Of a stretch of DNA of 64,000 nucleotides, positions 45,078 through 54,802 are shown in pieces; the stretch's first letter is position 1; each line of letters starts with the position of its first letter. Source of the DNA: Methylomarinum sp965277025. Its GTDB lineage: Bacteria; Pseudomonadota; Gammaproteobacteria; Methylococcales; Methylomonadaceae. The notes beneath the pieces were generated by a model. That model did not search any database and was not told where the DNA came from. It saw nothing but the letters and a program-made list of their open reading frames with translations. The position numbers were made by a program, and so were the translations under genes. The stretch lies in the NCBI GenBank assembly GCA_965277025.1, contig OZ255706.1, positions 2,852,001-2,916,000 on the forward strand, written 5' to 3'.

Positions 45078-45159
45078 GAACCCAAGCTCCAAGCTTGGGT
45101 TCCCTGTGAAAGAAGCGCCTGCTTCACGGAAGCCTGTTCCCAAGCGGGAGCTTGGGAAC
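45078..45159. repeat. Two REP-like palindromes
   Basis: 45078-45103 (GAACCCAAGCTCCAAGCTTG then GGTTCC) and 45136-45159 (GTTCCCAAGCGGGAGCTTGG then GAAC) are a sister variant of the REP family with AAGC in place of ACGC stems. They lie between convergent msrA and metZ and could act as transcription barriers. Confidence 0.8.
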
Positions 45160-45251
45160 CAGCAACTGCTCCTGCGTTGCTCTACCTCCTGCATGCTTAC
45201 AACTCATTCACCCTGACAAAGAAAAATGGGTGCTGTATTGAGTATTTAAAA

Positions 45252-46436
45252 TCAAGCCAAACCAGTCAGCAAATCCTGCTTGATGTCATCAATATTTTCC
45301 AGCCCGACTGAAATTCGTACCAGGCCGTCCTTGATGCCAGCTTGCGCTCTGACTTCTGCTGATAAACGTCCATGCGTGGTCGAAGCCGGATGGGTAATGG
45401 TGGTTTTGACATCACCTAAATTAGCGGTAATTGAGAGTAATTGCGTGGCGTCGATTAGTTTCCAGGCTTGCTCTTTACCGCCTTTCAATTCAAAACTGAC
45501 CACTCCGCCATAATGTGATTGCTGGCGTTTGGCCAGTTCGTGCTGGGCATGGTCCGGGAGCCCCGGATAATGCACTTTTTCCACTGTCGGTTGTTGCTGT
45601 AACCATTTGGCCAGTTCAAAAGCGTTGTCACAATGTGCTTTCATGCGGATCGCCAGGGTTTCAAGACCAGAAAGAAATGTCCAGGCGTTGAACGGGCTTA
45701 AGGTCGCGCCGCCGGTGCGTAAATAAGGATAAATCTTGTTTTCGATTAACTCTTCTCCGCCCACTACGGCGCCGCCGACACAACGGCCATGACCATCGAT
45801 ATATTTGGTCGCTGAATGAATCACCAGATCGGCGCCGAGTAATAACGGCTTTTGTAACACCGGCGTGCAAAAAACATTATCGACAATTAACAGGCAACCG
45901 TGTCGATGTGCCAAGTCAGCCAGGACTTGAATATCGGCAATCTCAATCAACGGATTCGATGGTGTTTCCAGAAACAAAAACCGGGTTTCAGGTTTAATCG
46001 CCGCTTCCCATTCGGATAGGTCAGTCAGGCTGACAAAATCGGTGCTGACGCCGAATTTGCCGAAATAGTTTTGGAACATCAACACGGTATTGCCAAACAC
46101 ACTACGCGAACAGACGACATGATCACCTGCCTGCAACAAGCCCATGCCTACAGCCATAATCGCCGCCATGCCGGAGGCAAAAGCCAGACAGCGCTCGCCC
46201 TGCTCCATCGCCGCCAGACGCTGTTGAAAGGTATTGACAGTCGGATTGGTGAAACGGGAATAAATATTGCCCGCCTCCTGGCCGGTAAAGCGTTTAGCCG
46301 CCTGTTCTGCGCTGTCAAACACATAGCTGGAAGTGGCGAAAATCGGTATGCTGTGTTCAGCCTCCTGTGTCCGGTGCTGTCCGGCACGAATCGCTTGTGT
46401 TTCTAATGAATAATTGTTCCAGTCTGAATTGCTCAC
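45252..46436 (-). CDS. metZ: O-succinylhomoserine sulfhydrylase
   Basis: 394 residues of the Cys/Met metabolism PLP family. The PLP lysine lies in VIHSATKYIDGHGRCVGG. The pocket motifs FASGMAAIMAVGMGLLQAGDH and ETPSNPLIEIADI are present, and SITANLGDVKTTITHPASTTH closes the domain. It makes homocysteine from O-succinylhomoserine and sulfide, the direct route to methionine. Its position just behind purF is usual in Pseudomonas-like gammaproteobacteria, and distinguishes it from MetB and MetC. Confidence 0.93.
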   Translation of the reverse strand: MSNSDWNNYSLETQAIRAGQHRTQEAEHSIPIFATSSYVFDSAEQAAKRFTGQEAGNIYSRFTNPTVNTFQQRLAAMEQGERCLAFASGMAAIMAVGMGLLQAGDHVVCSRSVFGNTVLMFQNYFGKFGVSTDFVSLTDLSEWEAAIKPETRFLFLETPSNPLIEIADIQVLADLAHRHGCLLIVDNVFCTPVLQKPLLLGADLVIHSATKYIDGHGRCVGGAVVGGEELIENKIYPYLRTGGATLSPFNAWTFLSGLETLAIRMKAHCDNAFELAKWLQQQPTVEKVHYPGLPDHAQHELAKRQQSHYGGVVSFELKGGKEQAWKLIDATQLLSITANLGDVKTTITHPASTTHGRLSAEVRAQAGIKDGLVRISVGLENIDDIKQDLLTGLA

Positions 46437-46783
46437 GTTATTTTCCGAAGATATTCGATGGTAAATGTTTTATGGGTTGAATGGGTTCCCACGGAGGACC
46501 GTGGGAACCATGTTCGGGTTATTGATAAACAGGTCTTTTGCTGAGGACTTGGCTCATGATCATTATCTGATGTTACGAATAAGTTATCGACACTCGATTA
46601 CAAAAGACAGGGTATTTGTGTAGGGCGGTTTTACGCCAAAACCGCCATAAAGCGGTAAGAAACACTCTCTCCTTAAAACGGTGGATTGCCTGACGGCGAA
46701 TCCACCCTACCATGACAAATTATTTATTCGTAAACTCAATCAATTCTCCAGTTTAATGCGTAACATCAGTTATTATTTACAAT
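46437..46783. other. 347-bp gap between metZ and purF
   Basis: No gene seen. It contains a REP unit at 46484-46509 (GGTTCCCACGGAGGACCGTG then GGAACC) and an inverted, GGCGGTTTTACGCC-type stretch with repeats around 46620-46720. A minor AT-rich region lies before the metZ start. Confidence 0.6.
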
Positions 46784-48292
46784 TCAGGCGGAATTTTGCA
46801 TCTCGATAATGAAGTTCTCGCTATTACGCTCATTTTGCGCCCCATCATTACGCAAGGCTTCAATCCTGGCTAAATAGGCCCGATCAATATCTCCTGTGAC
46901 ATACTCGCCACTGAAACAGGAGGTATCGAATTGCTTGATTTCGGGGTTACCGCGCCGCACGGCTTCAACTAAATCGTCCAAATCCTGATAAACCAGTTTA
47001 TCGGCTCCTATCGCCTGACACACTTCTTCTTCGCTACGATTATGCGCGATCAATTCGTGGGCCGCTGGCATATCGATACCATAGACATTTGGATAGCGCA
47101 CAGGTGGCGCTGCCGAAGCCAGATAGACTTTTTTAGCCCCGGCATCGCGCGCCATCTGGATAATCTGCTCGGAAGTGGTGCCGCGCACAATGGAGTCATC
47201 CACTAACATGACATTTTTGCCTTCAAATTCCAAGCTGATGGCGTTCAGTTTCTGCTTGACCGATTTACGCCGCATTTGTTGCCCCGGCATGATAAAGGTC
47301 CGGCCGATATAACGATTTTTGATAAACCCTTCCCGAAACTTGACGCCCAAACGGTTAGCCATTTGCAGGGCCGACGTCCGGCTGGTGTCGGGGATTGGAA
47401 TGACCACATCGATATCATGATCTGGCCAGTCGCGCAGAATTTTTTCCGCCAGTTTCTCCCCCATACGCAGACGGGCTTTATACACCGAAATATCATCGAT
47501 GATGGAATCCGGCCGGGCAAAATAAACATATTCAAAAATACAGGGACTGTATTCCGGGTTTGTTGCGCATTGACGCGTATGAACAGTGCCATTTTTTTCA
47601 ATAAAAATGGCCTCACCCGGCTCAAGATCACGTACTGTCGTAAAATTCAGTACATCCAGCGCGACGCTTTCCGAAGCAATCATATAATCAGTCCCTGTTA
47701 CTGATTGCCGCTGTCCATAGACTACGGGCCGAATACCATGCGGATCGCGAAACGCCAGAATACCAAAACCGGCTATCATCAACACGGCTGCATAGGCGCC
47801 TCGGCAGCGCTGATGTACTTTGCTGACAGCATTGAACACATCATCGGCGCTGATTTTAAGCTTCCCCAACTGCTGTAATTCGTGGGCAAAAACATTCAAC
47901 AAGATTTCCGAATCCGAATCAGTATTGATATGCCGTTGATCCTGCTGATAAAGTTCTTTCTTCAGTTGTTCGGTATTGGTCAAATTGCCATTATGCGCCA
48001 GTGTCAATCCAAAAGGCGAATTGACATAGAATGGTTGCGCTTCCGCTGAACTAGTGCAGCCCGCTGTCGGATAACGCACATGGGCAATGCCCATATTGCC
48101 CCGTAAACGGAGCATTTGACTGGGTGAAAATACATCTCGAACCAGACCGTTATCTTTACGCAGATAAAAGCGATTTCCTTCACATGTGACAATACCCGCA
48201 GCATCCTGTCCCCGATGTTGCAGAACAGTCAATGCATCATACAATTCCTGATTGACAGCTTGATGAGAGACAATGCCAGCAATTCCACACAT
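46784..48292 (-). CDS. purF: Amidophosphoribosyltransferase
   Basis: 502 residues from the Met at 48292; the frame is open further upstream but the enzyme must start MCGIAGIV so that Cys2 becomes the N-terminal nucleophile. The Ntn glutaminase domain (QHRGQDAAGI, LAHNGNLTN) is followed by the PRTase domain with PRPP loop VMLVDDSIVRGTTSEQII. It makes phosphoribosylamine, the first purine step. The gene is followed by metZ and preceded by cvpA, the classic order. Confidence 0.96.
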   Translation of the reverse strand: MCGIAGIVSHQAVNQELYDALTVLQHRGQDAAGIVTCEGNRFYLRKDNGLVRDVFSPSQMLRLRGNMGIAHVRYPTAGCTSSAEAQPFYVNSPFGLTLAHNGNLTNTEQLKKELYQQDQRHINTDSDSEILLNVFAHELQQLGKLKISADDVFNAVSKVHQRCRGAYAAVLMIAGFGILAFRDPHGIRPVVYGQRQSVTGTDYMIASESVALDVLNFTTVRDLEPGEAIFIEKNGTVHTRQCATNPEYSPCIFEYVYFARPDSIIDDISVYKARLRMGEKLAEKILRDWPDHDIDVVIPIPDTSRTSALQMANRLGVKFREGFIKNRYIGRTFIMPGQQMRRKSVKQKLNAISLEFEGKNVMLVDDSIVRGTTSEQIIQMARDAGAKKVYLASAAPPVRYPNVYGIDMPAAHELIAHNRSEEEVCQAIGADKLVYQDLDDLVEAVRRGNPEIKQFDTSCFSGEYVTGDIDRAYLARIEALRNDGAQNERNSENFIIEMQNSA

Positions 48293-48303
48293 AACTAACC
48301 TTT

Positions 48304-48795
48304 TTAACGATAATGAATATAGTCCGCCATACCTGACGGGACATGTTGACTCAACCACTCGGCAACCGATTGCAGCGGTGGAATCAGAGTGGATTCTTTC
48401 CACCAGGGATCTTCCGGCAGCGGCGTAAGTCCCGCCAGCATAATCATCAGCGCCACGACAACAACGCCTCTGACCAGACCAAAAATCATTCCGGCGAAAC
48501 GATCTGAACCGCTTAGCCCTGTTTTTTCAATCAGTGCGCTGAGCAGATAACTGATCAGGCCGCCGACAATCAGGGTGAGAAAAAACAACACCGCGAAAGA
48601 GGCCGCCATGCGTGCTGAGGGTAAACTGATGGCATCGGCCAGAAAGCCTGAAAAGTCCCGACTGAAGGTTATGCCAACCCAGATGGCCAGAATCCAGACG
48701 CCCAATGAAAACGCCTCTTTGACGAAGCCACGAAACAATCCGATGATGGCCGAAATTATCACCAACGCAATAATTGCATAATCAATCCAGATCAT
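48304..48795 (-). CDS. cvpA: CvpA family membrane protein
   Basis: 163 residues with four predicted transmembrane segments (IDYAIIALVIISAIIGLFRG, FSLGVWILAIWVG, and the MAASFAVLFFLTLIVGGLISYLLS and RGVVVVALMIMLAGL stretches). CvpA is needed for colicin V export and for membrane/efflux resistance in other species; its biochemical role is unclear. Overlaps the broken SPOR gene by 4 bp and lies directly ahead of purF, the usual gammaproteobacterial position. Confidence 0.92.
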   Translation of the reverse strand: MIWIDYAIIALVIISAIIGLFRGFVKEAFSLGVWILAIWVGITFSRDFSGFLADAISLPSARMAASFAVLFFLTLIVGGLISYLLSALIEKTGLSGSDRFAGMIFGLVRGVVVVALMIMLAGLTPLPEDPWWKESTLIPPLQSVAEWLSQHVPSGMADYIHYR

Positions 48796-49289
48796 GTCCC
48801 TGCCTTTTGATGGGTAATAAAACTATTTAATTGATTCAGCTTTTCAAGCCGGGTTTTGACGCGTTCCGCCTGTTCGCGGCTGAGTTCCGGCCCAACCCGG
48901 ACTTTAAACAAAGGCCCGTTTTCTCCAGACTGTTTGACGATCGAGGCTGAGAAACCTTGTTGTCGCAGACGATTTCTCAACTTCACTGCATTTTCCCGAA
49001 CACTGAAGCCACCCGCCTGGATATACCAGTCTTCAAACCGGGACAGCTGCCGGGTAGTTGCGTTTTTTTTCGGTTTTTTGATCGTTTTTTGCTGAATATC
49101 ATTAACGGAAGTCGGTAAGTCTTGCGCCTGAGCCTGCTACAATTTTTCCGGCAACGGCGGAATACTCAACGAGTTGATTTTTTTGCTGCTTTGATTGACC
49201 GGATCGTCAAACAACATGGGTACAAAAATTGCCGCCAGCGCCGTGATGACAATTGCCCCGACCAGTCTTTGTTTAAATGCTGGATCCAT
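48792..49289 (-). pseudogene. DedD-like SPOR-domain protein with an amber stop
   Basis: The frame begins MDPAFKQRLVGAIVITALAA with one transmembrane helix, an acidic linker, and ends after 50 residues at TAG (49137-49139). It continues in the same frame to a complete SPOR domain (DWYIQAGGFSVRENAVKLRN, then QQGFSASIVK and LFKVRVGPELSREQAERVKT). No frameshift is involved. The DedD position between folC and cvpA is normal. Only a membrane stub would be made unless the amber is read through. Confidence 0.85.
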
Positions 49290-49325
49290 TCTCAGTGACC
49301 TCTGCCTGCTTACATGAACTGACTA
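49273..49325 (-). other. Orphaned original 3' end of folC
   Basis: Reading the minus strand onward from the TA target site in the folC frame gives S-Y-H-L-V-S-S-C-K-Q-A-E-V-T-E-N-G-S-S-I and TAA at 49273-49275. The old folC stop overlapped the dedD start by 17 bp. IS630 separated it from the gene body. Confidence 0.8.
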
Positions 49326-50548
49326 GTGCAAACAAGCGCAAGTTCTCACTCTATTGAGCAAGTGGCTTAGCCTGATACGTCCAACGAAAAGGCTTAGCCA
49401 TGGTTTCATTGAAATATTTTATGAAATCCGCTATTTTTTTGTTTAAATCCTCTTTAGATTTAAAGTTGCCGCGCCGGATTACTTTACGCATTAAAATAGA
49501 AAACCAGATCTCTATCTGATTAAGCCATGAACAATGCTTAGGGGTAAAATGAAAAACAACCGGATGGTTTGAGTTAGTCAAAAAAGCAGTACGACTTTCC
49601 ATTGATTTCAAAATACCCTCTTTTCCTTTAACACCTGATTCTCCTGAATACGAAATTTTTTCGGCAATTAATCGAACCACCGATTCTGAACAATGTGTAT
49701 TGAGATTATCCATGACTAAATGCCAATGGGTTTGTTTGGGTTGTTGATGAAAAAGCAGGTTCAAAAACTCGGCAAAATCTTGCTCTGTTCGAGTTTCTCC
49801 TATACTTCCCATTACTTCACCCGTGGCCACATCAAAACCTGCAATCAAGGTCTGGGTACCATGTCGAATATATTCAAATTCTTGTCGCTCAATTTTTCCT
49901 TTCTTCATCAGCCCGTTGGCAGGTTTCGCAAATATCTTGACACCTCTCGTCGAAGTATTCATCTTTTTTTGCCGTCAACCAGCCTTTCATCCGGTGGGGT
50001 TGCAGGTCCGCTTCTTTTTAAAAAGCGCCCAACAGAGCGCTGTGAAATATAATCAACAATGCCCCGTTTTATCGCTTCATCGGCTATTTCTTGTTGCGTC
50101 CAATGAGTGATCGGGCGTTGACTATCCTCTGGGCGTTCGCAGGCTATCGCGATAATGCTGCAAATTTGCTCCGCCGTATAGATAGCAGGCGCACCGCTTC
50201 GCGGTGCATCTTGAAGCCGGGCTAAAGGGTTTTCTTGCTCACTGTTCTGTAACCGGCGTTTTCGCCAATTTTGAACAGTTGTCCGTCCAATTTTTAGCTG
50301 GCGCATGGTTTCATGTACACTGATGCCCTCATCTGCCAACAATATAATACGGCAACGTGTCACCAAATTCTGAGGACTTGTATGTTTACGCACTGTGCCT
50401 TGCAATAACGTGCGTTGTTTTTCTGTTAAACTGATTGGGGCTGCTGTTAGACGTGGCATGATATCACCTGCTGAATTTAATATAGTATTATTCAGCATAT
50501 TACAATATATTCCTCATAAATAGCATTGGTGTTTTCGCTTATGTGCAC
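49326..50548 (-). mobile_element. IS630-family element
   Basis: 1223 bp bounded by TA duplications (49324-49325 and 50549-50550). Terminal repeats GTGCAAACAAGCG and CGCTTATGTGCAC match at 11 of 13 positions as inverted repeats. The transposase is degenerate. It lies between folC and dedD, and its right end supplies the present C-terminus of folC. A related end is at 1-61. Confidence 0.9.
49351..50459 (-). pseudogene. IS630-family transposase with a deleted segment
   Basis: An N-terminal helix-turn-helix part (49959-50459, MPRLTAAPISLTEKQRTLLQ and IGRTTVQNWRKRRL) and a C-terminal catalytic part (49351-49962, RHGTQTLIAGFDVATGEV, VMDNLNTH with the second Asp, SWLNQIEIWFSIL with the Glu) are in different frames around an A7 run. 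The stretch between them that would hold the first Asp (the STDE motif) is absent, about 25 codons. This copy cannot catalyse transposition itself, though a transposase supplied in trans might move it. Confidence 0.85.
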
Positions 50549-51826
50549 TAGATGATAGCTTAGAAATTCGGAAACCAGGAAAAAAGAACCAAAAACCAAA
50601 ATCAAATCGCCCGGTTTTGTACGGGATTGTGTGTATTCAAAGGCCTCGGAAAAATTATTGAACCCTGCCGCCAGTGAATTAACCTGACATTGTTGAAAAT
50701 GTTCCCGCATGATGTCTTCTTTGGCCGCTCTCGGATTGTTCAATGGCGCCAAAGCCCAATCTGTCACCTGCTCTTTGATGATATCGATAACCTGAGCAAT
50801 ATCCTTGTCCTGCATCATGGAAAAGACCGCATGAATAGCGCAGTGATTGAAATTTTGCTGTAAATAGGCTTTCAGTGCCGTGACGGCTTGTGGATTATGG
50901 GCGACATCCAGCAAAACCGGCACATCCCCATCAATAAGTTGAAAACGGCCAGCAAGCCGCGCCTGTTGCAAGCCTTGCCTGACAGCTCTGTCACTCACCT
51001 CGAGTCGGGGTTGTAACAACTCGACCGCCGTTACTACGGTCGAAGCATTTCCTAATTGATGCTCACCCGGTAAAACCGGTAAGGGCAAAGATTCCTTTTT
51101 CCGTGATTCAAACCACCAGTTCCAGCCTTCATCAACCAGCTGATAGTCAAAATCCACACCAATCTGATACAAAGGCGCCTTGATATTTATCGCCGCATCC
51201 TGCAAGGATTGTGGCAGGTTTCGATCACCCACCACAACAGGCGTTGCAGCACGAAAAATGCCGGCTTTTTCCCGCCCGATGGCTTCTCGGGTTTCCCCCA
51301 GCCAGTCGACATGATCGATACAGATAGTCGTGACAATCGCCAAATCGGTATCGACAATATTCACGGCATCCAAGCGGCCGCCAAGCCCAACTTCCAATAG
51401 CTGAATATCCAGATTGGCCTGGGCGAAAATATCCAATGCCGCCAGCGTGCTGAATTCAAAATAGCTTAATGTGGTTTGTTGCCGTGCTTCATCGATGCGC
51501 TCAAATGATTGACAAATCAGCTCATCGGCAACCGGCTGCCCATCGATGCGGATACGTTCGTTGTATTGCAGCAAATGTGGTGAGGTGTAACTGCCGACCC
51601 GGTAGCCTTGCGCCCGGTAGATCGCTTCTAAAAACGCAATACAGGAACCCTTGCCATTGGTGCCTGCAACCGTAATGGTCAAAGGCAGTTCTGTCTTCGC
51701 TTTCAATTTTTTGAAAACACGGGCGGCACGTTCCAGACCCAAGTCTATCGTTCTGGGGTGCAAACTTTCTTGCCAGCTTAACCATCCATCCAGCGTATCG
51801 AAACGAGGCATTTTCAAGCGTGTCAA
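50492..51826 (-). CDS. folC: Folylpolyglutamate / dihydrofolate synthase, C-terminus altered by IS630
   Basis: 444 residues. The ATP-binding motif TVAGTNGKGS, HLLQYNERIRIDGQPV, LEVGLGGRLDAVN and the Mur-ligase-like LLDVAHNPQAV are intact. FolC adds glutamate to dihydropteroate and to folates. The last 17 residues (V-H-I-S-E-N-T-N... I-V-I-C) come from the right end of IS630; the original end is at 49273-49325. The core ends before that (LVFGSFFLVSEFLSYHL), so function is probably retained. It overlaps accD by 4 bp. Confidence 0.94.
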   Translation of the reverse strand: MTRLKMPRFDTLDGWLSWQESLHPRTIDLGLERAARVFKKLKAKTELPLTITVAGTNGKGSCIAFLEAIYRAQGYRVGSYTSPHLLQYNERIRIDGQPVADELICQSFERIDEARQQTTLSYFEFSTLAALDIFAQANLDIQLLEVGLGGRLDAVNIVDTDLAIVTTICIDHVDWLGETREAIGREKAGIFRAATPVVVGDRNLPQSLQDAAINIKAPLYQIGVDFDYQLVDEGWNWWFESRKKESLPLPVLPGEHQLGNASTVVTAVELLQPRLEVSDRAVRQGLQQARLAGRFQLIDGDVPVLLDVAHNPQAVTALKAYLQQNFNHCAIHAVFSMMQDKDIAQVIDIIKEQVTDWALAPLNNPRAAKEDIMREHFQQCQVNSLAAGFNNFSEAFEYTQSRTKPGDLILVFGSFFLVSEFLSYHLVHISENTNAIYEEYIVIC

Positions 51827-52779
51827 GATTCGGCTGTGGAATCATCCCCAGTCGTTTCAGACTCGACCATTGGTTCATCCGCCGCGCTTTCTTCCGGCTG
51901 TCCCCCGCCTTCAGCCAGGGCTGATTTCGCCGCCATCAGCATGGCTAAAATACTGGCGATGGTATCTCGCATTTCCCGGCGATCGACAATCATATCGATG
52001 GCCCCATGCTCCAACAGGAACTCACTGCGCTGGAAACCTTCCGGCAGTTTTTCCCGCACCGTTTGTTCAATGACGCGGGGCCCTGCAAAACCTATCAAGG
52101 CATTGGGTTCGGCGACATTGATATCGCCCAGCATGGCCAGACTGGCCGACACACCGCCCATGGTGGGATCGGTCATGAAAGATACATAGGGAATACCAGC
52201 GTCGGACAATCTTGCCAATGCTGCGCTGGTTTTGCTCATCTGAAACAAAGAATGCAAGGACTCTTGCATTCTGGCCCCGCCACTGGCGGTAAACACAATA
52301 AAAGGAAAGCCGGTACGCAGACTCTCATTGACGCCACGGACAAATTTTTCACCAACAACCGCGCCCATCGAGCCGCCCATAAAACCAAAATCAAAAGCCG
52401 CCGCAACAATGCCCTGCCCTTTTAACTGGCCTTTCATAACCACCAACGCATCGTTTTCCTTGGTTTTTTTCTGCGCTTGCGCCAGACGATCCTTGTATTT
52501 TTTACTGTCTTTGAATTTCAACGGATCACTGGCTTTCAGTCCAGCGCCGATCTCTTCTTTTTCGCCTTCATCCAAAAACATTTCCAGCCGGACTCTGGCG
52601 GGAATGCGCATGTGATATTCACATTTTGGACAAACATTAAAATTCTTTTCCAGCTCTGCATTGTATAAAATCGCGTCACAGGAAGGGCATTTGTTCCACA
52701 AACCTTCAGGAACGGTCGCTTTACGTCCGTTATTGTCTGTTCTGATAACAGAAGGGACTAATTTTTCAAACCAACTCAT
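51823..52779 (-). CDS. accD: Acetyl-CoA carboxylase carboxyltransferase subunit beta
   Basis: 318 residues. The N-terminal zinc ribbon (CPSCDAILYNAELEKN then CPKCEYHMRI) is intact, followed by the carboxyltransferase domain (VVGEKFVRGVNESL, TASGGARMQES, SFMTDPTMGGVSASLA, GFAGPRVIEQTVREKLP). With AccA, AccB and AccC it makes malonyl-CoA for fatty acid synthesis. A C-terminal acidic, repetitive tail (ESAADEPMVESETTGDD) is variable. The trpA-accD-folC order is the classic gammaproteobacterial one. Confidence 0.96.
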   Translation of the reverse strand: MSWFEKLVPSVIRTDNNGRKATVPEGLWNKCPSCDAILYNAELEKNFNVCPKCEYHMRIPARVRLEMFLDEGEKEEIGAGLKASDPLKFKDSKKYKDRLAQAQKKTKENDALVVMKGQLKGQGIVAAAFDFGFMGGSMGAVVGEKFVRGVNESLRTGFPFIVFTASGGARMQESLHSLFQMSKTSAALARLSDAGIPYVSFMTDPTMGGVSASLAMLGDINVAEPNALIGFAGPRVIEQTVREKLPEGFQRSEFLLEHGAIDMIVDRREMRDTIASILAMLMAAKSALAEGGGQPEESAADEPMVESETTGDDSTAES

Positions 52780-52799
52780 TTTGTTGCTCCGCTATAAGC

Positions 52800-53603
52800 C
52801 TAACTATCCATCGCCTGACGCATGGATGATAAAAGTTCGATAATTTCGCTACGCGCCTTTTCCGGGTCGTTCAGATTAGCTTCTATTTTACTGATCAACG
52901 CACTGCCCACAACAACACCATCTGCTATTTTAGCCAGCGTTTTGGCTGTTTCGGCATTTTTAACACCAAACCCCACGCCAACAGGCAATCGGGTGTGCTG
53001 TTTAATCATCGCCAGTTTCTTCTCGACATCCTGTGTATCAAGGTGGCCGGCACCCGTTACCCCTTTTAAGGAAACATAGTATAAATAACCGCTGCCAACC
53101 TTATCCATCAATTCCACCCGCCGGGCGTCACTGTTCGGCGCCAGCAGAAAAATCTGATCAATATCGCGGGCTTTCAGCAAAGCGACACAGTCTTCGGCTT
53201 CTTCCGGCGGCAAATCAACCGTTAACACACCATCGACACCGACACGCTGCGCCGCATTGGCGAATGCTTCATAGCCCATAATCTCGATAGGGTTTAAATA
53301 GCCCATCAGCACAATCGGCGTTTCATCATCCTGGCGGCGAAAAGCAGCTACCATATCCAGTACTTTATGCAGACCGACATGATGTTCCAACGCCCGCTCA
53401 CTGGCGCGTTGAATCACAGGGCCATCGGCCATCGGATCAGAAAAAGGCACGCCCAGTTCGATCACATCTGCGCCCGCTTTTACCATGTCATGCAATAATG
53501 GCACGGTAAATTCAGGGTATGGGTCACCGGCGGTAATAAACGGAATCAGCGCCTTGCGGCCAGATGCTTTTAATTCGGAAAAACGCTTTTCAAGACGGCT
53601 CAT
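52800..53603 (-). CDS. trpA: Tryptophan synthase alpha subunit
   Basis: A 267-residue TIM barrel that cleaves indole-3-glycerol phosphate. FITAGDPYPEFT, VIELGVPFSDPMADGPVIQ with the catalytic Glu and Asp, LTVDLPPEEAEDC and the phosphate loop VGFGVKNAE are seen. It overlaps trpB by 4 bp. Length is normal. Confidence 0.97.
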   Translation of the reverse strand: MSRLEKRFSELKASGRKALIPFITAGDPYPEFTVPLLHDMVKAGADVIELGVPFSDPMADGPVIQRASERALEHHVGLHKVLDMVAAFRRQDDETPIVLMGYLNPIEIMGYEAFANAAQRVGVDGVLTVDLPPEEAEDCVALLKARDIDQIFLLAPNSDARRVELMDKVGSGYLYYVSLKGVTGAGHLDTQDVEKKLAMIKQHTRLPVGVGFGVKNAETAKTLAKIADGVVVGSALISKIEANLNDPEKARSEIIELLSSMRQAMDS

Positions 53604-54802
53604 ATTTTTATCCCCTCTCTTTGCGCCATAGTATGCATGTCTTTATCGCCCCGCCCGGACAAATTGACAATCATGATTTGGTCTGTGGACATGGTTGGTG
53701 CCAGTTTCATCGCGTAAGCCATGGCATGACTGGATTCCAGGGCCGGAATAATGCCTTCCATACGGGTCAATGCGTGAAAACCTTCCAATGCTTCATCATC
53801 GGTAATATTGACATATTCCGCCCGACCGATATCTTTCAGCCAGGCGTGTTCAGGACCGACGCCAGGATAATCAAGCCCTGCGGAAATAGAATGGGTTTCG
53901 ATAATTTCACCATCGTCATCGGCCATTAAATAGGTGCGGTTACCATGCAACACACCCGGTCTGCCGGCACACAGGGGGGCTGAATGGCGGCCGGTTTCCA
54001 CGCCATCACCCGCAGCTTCCACGCCAAACATTTTGACAGAAGCATCGTCAATAAATGGATAAAACAAGCCAATCGCATTAGAACCACCACCCACACAAGC
54101 GACCAGTGCATCCGGCAGGCGGCCGGTCATTTCCTGGCACTGTTGTTTGGCTTCCCGGCCAATCACGGCCTGAAAATCCCGCACCATGGCCGGATAAGGA
54201 TGAGGACCTGCTACCGTGCCGATAATATAGAAAGTATCATCGATATTGGTCACCCAATCTCTCAATGCTTCATTCAGCGCATCTTTCAAGGTTCTGGAAC
54301 CCGATTCCACCGGCACGACGGTAGCGCCCAGCAATTTCATCCGGTAAACATTCAGCGCTTGGCGTTCTACATCGACCGCACCCATGTAGACCACACATTC
54401 CAGTCCGAGCCTTGCCGCCACCGTCGCCGTCGCCACGCCATGCTGGCCTGCGCCCGTTTCGGCAATAATCCGGGTTTTACCCATGCGTTTGGCCAGTAAT
54501 GCCTGACCAACAGTATTATTGACCTTATGCGCACCAGTATGATTCAAGTCTTCCCGTTTCAAATAAATCTGTGCACCACCGAGTTCTTTACTCCAGCGTT
54601 CAGCAAAATATAACGGCGAAGGACGACCGACATAATGCTGTAAATCGGCATCCAGCTCGGCCATAAAATCAGGGTCTTTAAGATACTTCTGATAGGCTTC
54701 ATTCAGCTCATTGATCGCCGGCATTAAGGTCTCAGCCACGAAAATACCACCATAAGGTCCAAAATGGCCTCTTTCATCGGGCATATTGTACTGTTCTGTC
54801 AT
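53600..54802 (-). CDS. trpB: Tryptophan synthase beta subunit
   Basis: A 400-residue PLP enzyme that condenses indole with serine. The PLP lysine lies in LNHTGAHKVNNTVGQALLA; GRPSPLYFAERW, TGAGQHGVATATVAA and ACVGGGSNAIGLFYPF are the other binding elements. It pairs with TrpA to channel indole. It overlaps trpF by 4 bp, so trpF-trpB-trpA are translationally coupled. Confidence 0.97.
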   Translation of the reverse strand: MTEQYNMPDERGHFGPYGGIFVAETLMPAINELNEAYQKYLKDPDFMAELDADLQHYVGRPSPLYFAERWSKELGGAQIYLKREDLNHTGAHKVNNTVGQALLAKRMGKTRIIAETGAGQHGVATATVAARLGLECVVYMGAVDVERQALNVYRMKLLGATVVPVESGSRTLKDALNEALRDWVTNIDDTFYIIGTVAGPHPYPAMVRDFQAVIGREAKQQCQEMTGRLPDALVACVGGGSNAIGLFYPFIDDASVKMFGVEAAGDGVETGRHSAPLCAGRPGVLHGNRTYLMADDDGEIIETHSISAGLDYPGVGPEHAWLKDIGRAEYVNITDDEALEGFHALTRMEGIIPALESSHAMAYAMKLAPTMSTDQIMIVNLSGRGDKDMHTMAQREGIKI

